Shown here piece by piece: positions 18,769-26,935 of a DNA stretch of 64,000 nt (position 1 is the stretch's first letter; every line of letters begins with the position of its first letter). The position numbers and the translations under genes are program-made. The notes beneath the pieces are model-generated. The model saw only the letters and a program-made list of their open reading frames with translations, had not been told where the DNA came from and did no database searches. This stretch comes from an uncultured Solirubrobacterales bacterium (GTDB lineage Bacteria > Actinomycetota > Thermoleophilia > Solirubrobacterales > JACPNS01), in the NCBI GenBank assembly GCA_937128795.1, contig CAKZMQ010000001.1, positions 1 through 64,000 on the forward strand. The letters are read 5' to 3'.

Positions 18769-21700
18769 CTAGTGGTGGATCGAAACCGTCAGCTTGCTGC
18801 TCTGGGCCGAGGGGAGCACGCTTACGAATGAGCTGGTCTTCAGGCTCAGCTTGATCGTGTGAGCGGTGCTCGCCGAGAGCGAGAGGTTTGTCTTTGTTGC
18901 CGAGAGGTTCGCCGAGAACAGTCCGAAGAGATCGAACAGCACGGTCTCGCTGTCGGAGGCGACCGAGGCGCCGTCGACGCTGACAAACATTGTGTAGCTG
19001 CTGCCAAAGCCGAGGACACTGCTGAGGCCCTTGACTTCGCCGCTCAGGTCGACCAGGTAGTTACCGGTCAAGCCGTTCGGGTTTGCAGGGATCGTCACGG
19101 TCAGCGTGTCGTCCGGGCAGCCGAGCGCCCAGTTGAGCAGCGCCGAACCGGTGCAGCCGAGGCCCCACTGGAAGCCGCCGCTGCGGGCGCTGACGACCGG
19201 GTCCTTGAATACACCGAAGCTCTTGACGACCGGCGAGCTGACGTTGCCGGCTGCGTCGGTTGCGGTGCAGCTGAGGCTGTGCGTTCCGTTGCTCAGAACG
19301 CCCGTGGCGAACGGCGACGTGGCAGTCGTCGGGCTGGCACCGTCGATGCCGCACTTGATCTCGGCAGACTCGCTGAGTCCGAAGTTGAACTCGTGCGTGC
19401 CGTCCCAGCGCGGAGCGCCGTCGGTGATCGTGAGCGTCGGGGCGACTGTGTCGACCGTGACGTTCTTGCTCACCGGCGCGGTCGTGTTGCCCGCTGCGTC
19501 GATCGCCTGGCAGGTGACGCTGTGTGCGCCCTGCGAGAGGGTTGACGTGGTGAACGTGCTGCCGGCACTTGCGTAGCTGCCGCCGTCGACCTTGCACTGG
19601 TAGCTGCCATCGGGCTGGCCGCCGGTGAGGGTGTAGGTCGGGGTCGCGGTGTTGATCAAGCCGCTGGGGCCATCGATCGTCACTGCGGAAGGCGCAGTCG
19701 TGTCGATCACGATCGTGATCGTCGAGTCCGCGCCCGGGTTGCCCGCGCCGTCGACGTAGTGGCATGTCACGGTGTGCGTACCCTCGCCAAGCTCCGGCAG
19801 CGTCCACGGTGAAGTGACCGTCTGGAACTCGCCCTCGTCGATCTTGCACTCGATGTAGCCGCCGGTCTCGTCGGTGGTGATTTCGATCGTCGGCGTGGTG
19901 TCGTTGGTCGGGCCGGTCGGGCCGGTGATCGTCACCGAGTCGGGGGCCGAAAGGTCGATCTCGACTTCTTCAGTGGCGTCGGGGCCGATGTTGCCGGCCT
20001 CGTCCACGAGGTGGCAGGTAACGGTGTGCGTGCCCTCGCCAAGCTCAGGTGCGACGAACGTGCTGCCGGTCTCGGCGAACTCGCCGTCGTCGACCTTGCA
20101 CTCGTAGATGTCGCCCGGCTGTGCGCCAGACAGGTTGAATGCAGGCGTTGTGTCGCTCGTCGGACCGCTCGGTCCGCTGATCGTGACTTCACCAGGAGCC
20201 GTAGTGTCGACCGTGATCGTGGTGACGCCCTCGCTACCGGTGTTGCCGGCGTTGTCGGTCTGGCGGCAGCTGACCGTGTGGTCGCCCTCGCTCAGCTCTT
20301 CGGTCGAGAAAGAACCTTCGACAGAGAAGTACTCGCCATCGTCGACCTTGCACTCGACCGTGCCGCCGGCCTCTGCCGGGGTGACGGTGACAAGCGGGGT
20401 CGTGTCGTTCGTCGGGTTACCCGGACCAGCGACGGTCGGTGCGCCCGGCGCAGTGCGGTCAATCACGATCGTGTAACTCGTCTCTTCGCCGGGATTGCCG
20501 GATTCGTCGACATAGCGGCAGGTGATCGTGTAGGTGCCTTCCGGAAGCTCCGGCAGCGTCCACGGTGAAGTGACCGTCGTGTAGCCGACGTACTCGCCGT
20601 TGTAGCCAGATCCTTCGATCTTGCACTCGATGTAGCCGCCGGTCTCGCCGTCTGGCGGGGTGACGATCACGTCGGGCGTCGGGTCATTGGTCTCGCCGCC
20701 GGGGCCAGTTCCGGGAACATCGATGTCCGGGCCTTCGGTGGAACCGGTCGTGTCGTACGTGACCGTGTGGCTGGCCGGGGGACCGGCGTTGCCTGCTGCG
20801 TCGATCAGACGGCAGATCACGGTGTACTCACCCTCGGTGTCGACGGTGATGCTGTAGGGCGAACTCGTGGGCGAGTACGTTCCGCCTTCGTTGAGTTTGC
20901 ACTGGTAGGTGTCGCCGTCCTCTGCGCCACCAAGTGCGAACTCTGGTGTCGTGCTGTTGGTCGTTGACGGACCGGTGATCGTCGGTGCGCCCGGAGGCGT
21001 GGTGTCGACTGTGATCACGACGGTCGTTGCGGAGCCGGGGTTGCCGGCCTCGTCGACGTAGCGGCATGTGACTGTGTGCTGTCCCTCGGAGAGTTCGTCG
21101 GTCGTGTATTGAACCGCGCCGTTGCCGGTCACGGCGGTGAACTGTCCGTCGTCCGTCTTGCATTCAACCTTGCCACCGTTCTCGCCGGCCGGGGGCGTGA
21201 TCGTGAAGGTCGGTGTGGAATCGTTGGTAAGGCTGCCGGGGCCACTGATCGTGACCGAGCCCGGGGGCGTCGAGTCCTTCGTTTCAGGCGTCAGGGTCGG
21301 GCCCGAACCGCTGCCGGTCACGCCGTTGCCGGCGGGTGCGCCGCAATCCTTTGCAAAGGACCGGTGCTGCGCCTTCACTTGGTGGCCGAGCTTCCTGAGC
21401 TTCGTCTTCATCGTGCGCTTGCGCTTCTTGTAGCGCTTCAACGCCTTTTTGCTCTTGCTCTTGGGCTTCTTCAGCTTCTTGTACTGGAGGGTGCGCGAGT
21501 AACGCAGGTTGAACAAGGACTCGTACTTGGTGATCGTGATCGAACACTGAGCGTTCTGGGCACCGTACGCGCTACCGAAACAAAGCTGCTTGATCGCCTT
21601 GCGAACGTCCCTGCCCTGCTTCTGCGCACTCCTGAGGAGCTTCTTGGCGCGACGGACCTTCTTGGAATTGCGGGTCTTCTTGGCCGTGCGCAATCCGATG

Positions 21701-21942
21701 CGACGCTTGGCGATCAGCGAGAGCGACTTGTTCATGCCCGAGATCGCCTGGTCGCAGTTCGTGATCCGCAGCTTGCTGGACTTCACCGGGGCGCCGGTGA
21801 CGGATGCAGCTTCTGCCGAGGGACTGAATGCGGAGAACTGCAGCAGCGCCATGATGGCGGCAATTGCCACAGCGAGAATGACTTTCGACATCTTGGAGAG
21901 CGTCGTGCTCTGCGATGTATTGAGTCCGAGTTCGAAATTCAC
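18769..21942 (-). CDS. Large secreted protein with basic N-terminal domain and eight Ig-like repeats
   Basis: A 1057-residue protein. A signal peptide (SKVILAVAIAAIMALLQFSAF, cleaved near SAEAA, about residue 45) is followed by a Lys/Arg-rich region (about 50-205) with four Cys. Then come eight Ig-like repeats of 80-95 residues, each with the pattern D-T-T-A-P-G...T-N-D-T-T-P...E-C-K-x-D-D-G...T-V-T-C-x-x-x-D-x-A-G-N. Each repeat has two Cys, fitting one disulfide per domain. A C-terminal domain of about 120 residues has no repeat, TM or sorting motif. The start is GTG with AAAGGA upstream; a later ATG at residue 18 is possible. It is likely surface-associated or exported; the binding partner is unknown. 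Confidence 0.85.
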   Translation of the reverse strand: MNFELGLNTSQSTTLSKMSKVILAVAIAAIMALLQFSAFSPSAEAASVTGAPVKSSKLRITNCDQAISGMNKSLSLIAKRRIGLRTAKKTRNSKKVRRAKKLLRSAQKQGRDVRKAIKQLCFGSAYGAQNAQCSITITKYESLFNLRYSRTLQYKKLKKPKSKSKKALKRYKKRKRTMKTKLRKLGHQVKAQHRSFAKDCGAPAGNGVTGSGSGPTLTPETKDSTPPGSVTISGPGSLTNDSTPTFTITPPAGENGGKVECKTDDGQFTAVTGNGAVQYTTDELSEGQHTVTCRYVDEAGNPGSATTVVITVDTTPPGAPTITGPSTTNSTTPEFALGGAEDGDTYQCKLNEGGTYSPTSSPYSITVDTEGEYTVICRLIDAAGNAGPPASHTVTYDTTGSTEGPDIDVPGTGPGGETNDPTPDVIVTPPDGETGGYIECKIEGSGYNGEYVGYTTVTSPWTLPELPEGTYTITCRYVDESGNPGEETSYTIVIDRTAPGAPTVAGPGNPTNDTTPLVTVTPAEAGGTVECKVDDGEYFSVEGSFSTEELSEGDHTVSCRQTDNAGNTGSEGVTTITVDTTAPGEVTISGPSGPTSDTTPAFNLSGAQPGDIYECKVDDGEFAETGSTFVAPELGEGTHTVTCHLVDEAGNIGPDATEEVEIDLSAPDSVTITGPTGPTNDTTPTIEITTDETGGYIECKIDEGEFQTVTSPWTLPELGEGTHTVTCHYVDGAGNPGADSTITIVIDTTAPSAVTIDGPSGLINTATPTYTLTGGQPDGSYQCKVDGGSYASAGSTFTTSTLSQGAHSVTCQAIDAAGNTTAPVSKNVTVDTVAPTLTITDGAPRWDGTHEFNFGLSESAEIKCGIDGASPTTATSPFATGVLSNGTHSLSCTATDAAGNVSSPVVKSFGVFKDPVVSARSGGFQWGLGCTGSALLNWALGCPDDTLTVTIPANPNGLTGNYLVDLSGEVKGLSSVLGFGSSYTMFVSVDGASVASDSETVLFDLFGLFSANLSATKTNLSLSASTAHTIKLSLKTSSFVSVLPSAQSSKLTVSIHH

Positions 21943-21997
21943 TTCTAATCAATCCTTTGATTACTTGAGTGTTTGAAATGCTTGGGGGTTTTGGGGC

Positions 21998-22022
21998 AAA
22001 AAAAAGCGGGCAACACGCCCGC
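21998..22022 (-). terminator. Intrinsic terminator of the upstream Ig-repeat gene
   Basis: On the minus strand GCGGGC-GTGTT-GCCCGC is followed immediately by eight T (plus-strand A-run 21998-22005, stem 22006-22011/22017-22022). It lies 118 bp past the stop of the gene at 22141 and just before the promoter region of the gene at 21942, so it separates the two Ig-repeat genes. The remaining part of the 198-bp gap shows no gene. Confidence 0.88.
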
Positions 22023-22140
22023 GGCAACCGCTCAACGCCAGAACATTTTCCGTTGTTCTGAACGGCGATCACCGCCAGTGTATGGCAATGTCAGCGATTG
22101 TCAAGCGATTGGGACAAAACTTTCTGCACCAACCGGGCTA

Positions 22141-24531
22141 CTACGGCGGCGGAACCGAAATCGCCAGCTTTGTTTGGCGGAATCCTGCGGTGAATGCGGT
22201 CAGATGCAGCACGGTTGGGCCGCCATCCGCACCCGTGCCGGGCAGCAACTGAATCGACGTGCGCGTGGTTCGCCGCGGACGGACGAGCACGATCGCACCG
22301 TTCGTACTAACCGTCGGATCCTCGACCCGCAGCGCGGCGAGCACTAGTCGATTGCTGGTGATCGACAGCGCAACGGTGTTACCGGATCGCCGGATCGACG
22401 TGACCTTCGTTTTTGCGCGTTTGGTACCGGTCGTGGTTTTGCAGTTTGCTTCACCCCTGCGTGGCCTGCCGGTGAGCCTCACCGTGCCACTTCGCGAAAC
22501 GCGTGCGGACGACTTGAACGTTCCACGCCCTCCCTCCTCGGTCACGGTGTCGACGACGAGCGATCGGGTACCGCGCCCAAGTCGGCGAGCGCTGGTCTTC
22601 AGGGTCATGGCATTGGAGCCTTTGCGAAGCGCGACCGACCGTTTGACCAGCACGCGTCTGCCGCGAGTGATCGCGACGAAAGCGATGCCCTTCTTCGTCG
22701 ATCTGAAGGAAACGCGCTTGACACCGCGCGACCTGTTGGCGAGTTTCACCCGCCTCAACTTGCTCGGATCGCCGCTGAAACGTCCGCGGAAGTAGCACCG
22801 CCCCGGCGGTGGGGCCGCAGTGACTTGCCCGAGTCGCCAGCTATAGCGCTTTGGCGCTGCCTCGACGTTTCCGAACGGGTCAATCGCGCGAACCTCAAAC
22901 CAATGCGGGCCATATGCAAGGTTGTTGACGTTGAAGGGACTTGCGCACGCGACCCAAACGGCAGAGTCCACTCTGCAGTGGAAACTCGAGCCGAGTTGGC
23001 TTGCGACGAAAGAGATCTGTACCGATTGAAGCGTCGTGAACCCAGCCGGTCCACCGGTGAACCCTGTCGTTGGCGGCACGAGGTCGATTACCCAGATGAA
23101 CTCGTCCGTCGGATTGCCGACGTTGCCGAGTTCGTCCGTGGCGCGGGCGATGAAAGTGTGCTCGCCCTCAGCGAGTCCGGGCTCACTCGCCAGTTCAGGG
23201 CACGCCGACCATGGCTGTCCGTCGAATGAACATTCGAACGTGACACTCGCCTCATCGGCCTGCAGCTCGAAAACTGCGGTCGTCTGGTTGGTACGGGCGG
23301 TCGGCGAAGAAGTGATCGTGGTGGTCGGAGCGATTGTGTCGACCTTCAAGTCAACTGCGGAGGATTCGTCGCTTTCGTTGCCATGGGCGTCCGTGGTCGT
23401 AGCGGTCACCGAAAAGCTTCCGTCGAGCAGACTTTCGGAGGCCTGCCAGTTGCCGCTCGGGTCGGCAGATACCTCGGCAAACTCACTGCCGTCGCGAAAC
23501 AACTTCACTGCGCCGTCGGCTTCTGCCGTACCGGAGAACTCAACCAGCGACGTATTTTGCTCGGCGCCGTCGATCGGCAGGTCGATTGTCGGCGGTGACG
23601 GCGCAACCGATTCAAGATCGAAATTGACGGCGATCGTCGTCGGGCCGACGTTGCCCGCGCGATCGGTGGCGAAGGCCGCAACCGTATGTGCCCCGTCGAC
23701 CGGTGCCGCCACGGGATCGAGCGACCAATTGGTGGATGCGCCGGCGGTCGCGTCGTCGAACGGCGAACCGTCCACCTCCAGCGAGACAGTTGAATGCGCC
23801 TCCGTGGAACCGCCAAACACGAGGTCGTTGGCGTTGGTCAACTCGCCCTCGCTTGGTGCGGTGATCGTCGGGGCCGCCGGAGCGACGGTGTCGATATTCA
23901 GCATACGTATCGTCGAGAACACGCTGTTGTTGCCCGCGGCGTCGCGCGTGCGTGCGCGAATTGAATACGTGTTGTCGACAAGACTGCTGCTCGGCGTGAA
24001 AGTCCAGTCGCCGCTGGGGTCCGCGCTCGTAGCGCCCAGTTGAGTTCCGCCGTCGAACACAAGCACCTGAATATTTGGCTCTGACGTCCCCGAGATCGCT
24101 GGCGTGTTGTCATTGGTCCAAGTCCCGTTGGTCGGGACGACTATCGACGGAGCGGCTGGCGGCGTCAGATCAACGGTCCAGGTGTAGAACGCCTCGTCGC
24201 TCGTCAACCCATCGTCGATATCCGTGGCCCGGACGCGGAACTCGTATGTCGAGCCCTCGGTCAGACCACTCACGAACGTCGGCGACACGCAGGCAAACCA
24301 GGGCCCGAGCGCACCGAATTTGCATTCAAATCCCTGCACCGGTTCGTCGGCGCTGAAGACAAACGTGCCTGCGGTGCTGTTGGACGGCGGATAGCCGTTG
24401 ATCGTCACCACCGGAGGAGTGCCCGGACCTGCCATGGCGTTGCTCGGCAGCGCGGCCAGGACCGCGACGAACAAGAGGATTGGCGCGAGCCCCTGCAGGC
24501 GAGCAAGCATGGATTGACTGGTGTTCGACAT
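22141..24531 (-). CDS. Secreted Ig-like repeat protein with basic C-terminal domain
   Basis: A 796-residue protein. The ATG at 24531 follows GGGTGGGAG and begins a signal peptide (LAPILLFVAVLAALPSNAMA). About six Ig/Big-like units follow, recognisable by D-x-x-P-P-A-A-P-x-I, T-N-D-N-T-P, D-P-S-G-x-W and A-x-D-x-A-G-N motifs; some have Cys pairs (ECKFGALGPWFAC, ECSFDGQPWSAC, HCRVDSAVWVAC). The last 190 residues are rich in Arg and Lys (for example KRVSFRSTKKGIAFVAITRG). The plus-side extension to 24639 has no ribosome site. It is organised as a mirror of its neighbour: repeats first, basic region last. An exported adhesin-like role is inference. Confidence 0.82.
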   Translation of the reverse strand: MSNTSQSMLARLQGLAPILLFVAVLAALPSNAMAGPGTPPVVTINGYPPSNSTAGTFVFSADEPVQGFECKFGALGPWFACVSPTFVSGLTEGSTYEFRVRATDIDDGLTSDEAFYTWTVDLTPPAAPSIVVPTNGTWTNDNTPAISGTSEPNIQVLVFDGGTQLGATSADPSGDWTFTPSSSLVDNTYSIRARTRDAAGNNSVFSTIRMLNIDTVAPAAPTITAPSEGELTNANDLVFGGSTEAHSTVSLEVDGSPFDDATAGASTNWSLDPVAAPVDGAHTVAAFATDRAGNVGPTTIAVNFDLESVAPSPPTIDLPIDGAEQNTSLVEFSGTAEADGAVKLFRDGSEFAEVSADPSGNWQASESLLDGSFSVTATTTDAHGNESDESSAVDLKVDTIAPTTTITSSPTARTNQTTAVFELQADEASVTFECSFDGQPWSACPELASEPGLAEGEHTFIARATDELGNVGNPTDEFIWVIDLVPPTTGFTGGPAGFTTLQSVQISFVASQLGSSFHCRVDSAVWVACASPFNVNNLAYGPHWFEVRAIDPFGNVEAAPKRYSWRLGQVTAAPPPGRCYFRGRFSGDPSKLRRVKLANRSRGVKRVSFRSTKKGIAFVAITRGRRVLVKRSVALRKGSNAMTLKTSARRLGRGTRSLVVDTVTEEGGRGTFKSSARVSRSGTVRLTGRPRRGEANCKTTTGTKRAKTKVTSIRRSGNTVALSITSNRLVLAALRVEDPTVSTNGAIVLVRPRRTTRTSIQLLPGTGADGGPTVLHLTAFTAGFRQTKLAISVPPP

Positions 24532-24577
24532 CGCTCCCACCCACGATGATCGCGGGTTCGGCGGGAGGACCGTTCGG

Positions 24578-25162
24578 TCAGCCGTCCGGGAGCATGCGCG
24601 CGAGCGTGACGCGCGCACGATTGAACACTTCCGGATCACCGAACAACTGGTAGGCCGAGTTTGCGCCCTGCACGATCGAGTGGAGCTCGAAGGTCATCTG
24701 CTCCGGGTCCTCTGCCCCGGCTGCCGCTGCCTGTTCACGCAGAACGTCGAGCCAATGGCCGAGCTTTTGCTGAATCGAGTCGCGGATCGGACCGGGACGA
24801 TTGTCGAACTCCGCTGACACCGACCCCCAGAAACAGCCGCCCTCGAACGTCGACTGCTCCAAGTAGTCGAGAAAGTTGTAGATCAGCTTCGAGAGCCTCG
24901 GCGCGCCGGCCGGTTCGCCGAGCGCTGGAACGATCACGGTGCGGGCGAAGATCTCGCTGCCGAGGTCGATCGTCGCCAGTTGCAGCTCTTCTTTCGAACC
25001 GAAGTGGCCGAACAATCCGCTCTTGCTCAAGCCGAGGTCGGTCGCCAGGCGACCAATCGTCAGCGACTCCAGCCCCTCCGCCGACGCCAGTTGGACGGAG
25101 TGATCGAGGATCCGGTCGCGGGTGGACTGCGGGTCGGCTTTTGTTTTCGTCGGTGCGGCCAT
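24578..25162 (-). CDS. TetR/AcrR family transcriptional regulator
   Basis: A 194-residue TetR protein with helix-turn-helix STRDRILDHSVQLASAEGLESLTIGRLATDLGLSKSGLFGHFGSKEELQ (about residues 13-60). The C-terminal region (FEGGCFWGSVSAEFDNRPGPIRDSI) matches the TetR_C subgroup found in many actinobacterial regulators. ATG at 25162. It is divergent from an SGNH hydrolase, and two palindromes with the same ACGAACG/CGTTCGT half-sites lie between, the likely operators. Confidence 0.9.
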   Translation of the reverse strand: MAAPTKTKADPQSTRDRILDHSVQLASAEGLESLTIGRLATDLGLSKSGLFGHFGSKEELQLATIDLGSEIFARTVIVPALGEPAGAPRLSKLIYNFLDYLEQSTFEGGCFWGSVSAEFDNRPGPIRDSIQQKLGHWLDVLREQAAAAGAEDPEQMTFELHSIVQGANSAYQLFGDPEVFNRARVTLARMLPDG

Positions 25163-25188
25163 TTGTTACATAGTAAACGACTTCCAAG

Positions 25189-25202
25189 CACGAACGTTCG
25201 TG
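25189..25202. promoter_or_regulatory. Operator palindrome 1 for the adjacent TetR
   Basis: CACGAACGTTCGTG is a perfect 14-bp palindrome 27 bp upstream of the TetR start. It shares the CGAACG/CGTTCG half-sites with a second palindrome 34 bp further on. Confidence 0.7.
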
Positions 25203-25235
25203 TGGCAATTCGTGTATAGTGATTCAGCAATAAGA

Positions 25236-25251
25236 ACGAACGATCGTTCGT
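25236..25251. promoter_or_regulatory. Operator palindrome 2 for the adjacent TetR
   Basis: ACGAACGATCGTTCGT is a perfect 16-bp palindrome between the TetR gene and the SGNH hydrolase, 76 bp before the hydrolase ATG. Half-sites match palindrome 1 but with a spacer longer by four bases, so one protein could bind both sites with different affinity. Confidence 0.72.
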
Positions 25252-25327
25252 ATAGCGGGAACCGGGCGCCGCAGCCCCCACTTCGGCCTCCCACACGGTC
25301 CCGACTCCACCGAACAAAGGACCAGCA

Positions 25328-26044
25328 ATGAACCCCCCGGCAACAATCTCCCCACCGATCCAGAACTCGACTTCGGCCTCGTCGCCGAGCAGCGCCGAGT
25401 CGATCGACCCCTATGTGCTGCGCCCCAACGAGGCCCGTTCGCTGCTCGCCGGAGCGGAATGGAAGCGCTTCGCTGTTCTCGGCGACAGCCTCGCCGAAGG
25501 AGTCGGCGACACCACGAATGGCTATTTCACACTCTCCTGGGCCGACCGCGTCGCGGCCGAGCTGGGGGTGCCGGCCTATCTGAATCTTGGAACCGAGCGC
25601 TTGACGGCGAGGGCGGTCGCGCGCGATCAGCTGGAGCAAGCCGTGGCCTGGCGGCCGGATTTGGTGGCGGTGATTGCCGGCGGAAATGACGTCCTCAATG
25701 CCGACCCCGATCTCTACGAAACCGAGCGCGCGCTTGAGTCGATCTACCGGCGAACGCGCGAGTCCGGTGCGGACGTGGTCGCGTTCACGCTGATGGACCC
25801 GAGCTCAATTTTCGGCGACGGTCGCCTGGCGCGGCGGATCGGCGCGCTGAACTCGATGATTCGTCACCTGGCCGCGCGCGTCGGCGTGACGCTCGCCGAT
25901 CTGGCGATCAGACCGTTCGGCGACGAACGCTCAATCTACAGCGCGGATCTCAAGCACCCGAACATGCGCGGCCACGCGATCGTGGCCAGCGCAGTGATCG
26001 AGAGCTTGGCCGATCTACTCCGAACCAAGCAGGGTCAGTTCTAG
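25328..26044 (+). CDS. SGNH/GDSL hydrolase
   Basis: A 238-residue esterase-like protein with the four SGNH blocks: FAVLGDSLAEGVGD (nucleophile Ser), NLGTERLTA, VIAGGNDVL and DLKHPNMRGHAIVA (catalytic Asp and His). There is no signal peptide, so it is probably cytoplasmic. The start ATG has AAAGGA eight bases upstream. Divergent from, and probably controlled by, the TetR gene through two palindromes. Substrate unknown (acyl ester or acyl-CoA likely). Confidence 0.9.
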   Translation: MNPPATISPPIQNSTSASSPSSAESIDPYVLRPNEARSLLAGAEWKRFAVLGDSLAEGVGDTTNGYFTLSWADRVAAELGVPAYLNLGTERLTARAVARDQLEQAVAWRPDLVAVIAGGNDVLNADPDLYETERALESIYRRTRESGADVVAFTLMDPSSIFGDGRLARRIGALNSMIRHLAARVGVTLADLAIRPFGDERSIYSADLKHPNMRGHAIVASAVIESLADLLRTKQGQF

Positions 26045-26071
26045 TCGTTGAATGGGTTCGCTGCCCACCAA

Positions 26072-26830
26072 TTACGGACTCAGCCGGAACGGCGGGTACT
26101 TGTCTGTGGTCAACACGAGCACGTACGCGGCAACGCGGTTGTACCAGCGGATGTAGCCGACGACGAAATCGAAGACGTCCTGCGGATAGCGGCCGGTGAA
26201 CAAGATCGCGAACCAGGCAAACACTGTCGCAAAGAAAACGCCGATGCCCAAAAAGAACAATGCCACGTAGTGCGGGATCGCCAGCAGCCATTTGACCAGT
26301 GGCATGAAGCGGTTGAGGTCCGTATCCACGTTCGGATACTCGAGCCTGAGATGCACGTACTGGTCGCTGTCGGTTGACGGATAGCGGTCGCTGAGCAGCA
26401 AGAAATACGCGCCGACACGATTCATGAACGCAAGCAACTGGTAGTTGAAGTCGAACCACCAGCGCGGGTACTTCTCACGAAAGATGATCATCAGCGCTGT
26501 CGGCAGCACGAGCAGTCCGCCGGCTGTGGCACCACCCGCACCGGCGCCGTCGCCGCCGTAGGCGTAGAACGCACCGCCGATGGCGCTGAGGATGATCGCG
26601 ATCGGGATCATCCAGATCAGCCGGAAGAACGTGGTCGTGCGATTGAGCTCGCGATCTGGGAAGTCGATTTGAATGTCCGTCGGGTAGTCGTCCGCCGCCG
26701 CGGGCGGCTGTCCGGCAGGTGGTGGCGTCGGTGGTGGCGTGCCCGAACCGGGAGGCGGCGGCGGTGGGGGTACCGAGCCCGGTGGCGGTGGCGGTGGCTG
26801 GGAGCCGGGTGGCGGCGTGCTCTCGGTCAT
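26072..26830 (-). CDS. DUF4389 domain membrane protein with proline-rich N terminus
   Basis: A 252-residue protein. The first 45 residues are a Pro/Gly tract (PPPPPPGSVPPPPPPPGSG), followed by YPTDIQIDFPDRELNRTTTFFRLIWMIP and three or four TM helices separated by WWFDFNYQLLAFMNRVGAYFLLLSDRYPS and GRYPQDVFDFVVGYIRWYNRVAAYVLVLTTDKYPPF, which are the DUF4389 repeats. ATG at 26830 follows GGAG. The function of the family is unknown; the Pro-rich cytoplasmic tail suggests protein contacts. Confidence 0.88.
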   Translation of the reverse strand: MTESTPPPGSQPPPPPPGSVPPPPPPPGSGTPPPTPPPAGQPPAAADDYPTDIQIDFPDRELNRTTTFFRLIWMIPIAIILSAIGGAFYAYGGDGAGAGGATAGGLLVLPTALMIIFREKYPRWWFDFNYQLLAFMNRVGAYFLLLSDRYPSTDSDQYVHLRLEYPNVDTDLNRFMPLVKWLLAIPHYVALFFLGIGVFFATVFAWFAILFTGRYPQDVFDFVVGYIRWYNRVAAYVLVLTTDKYPPFRLSP

Positions 26831-26935
26831 GTCTGCTCCATTTTGCGTCAGAAAATTCGCTGGTCGGCACTGACGGCCGTAGGGAGCCGCAGTGCACACA
26901 CGGACAGTTCTACCGACTGGCGCGGAGCGACGTTG

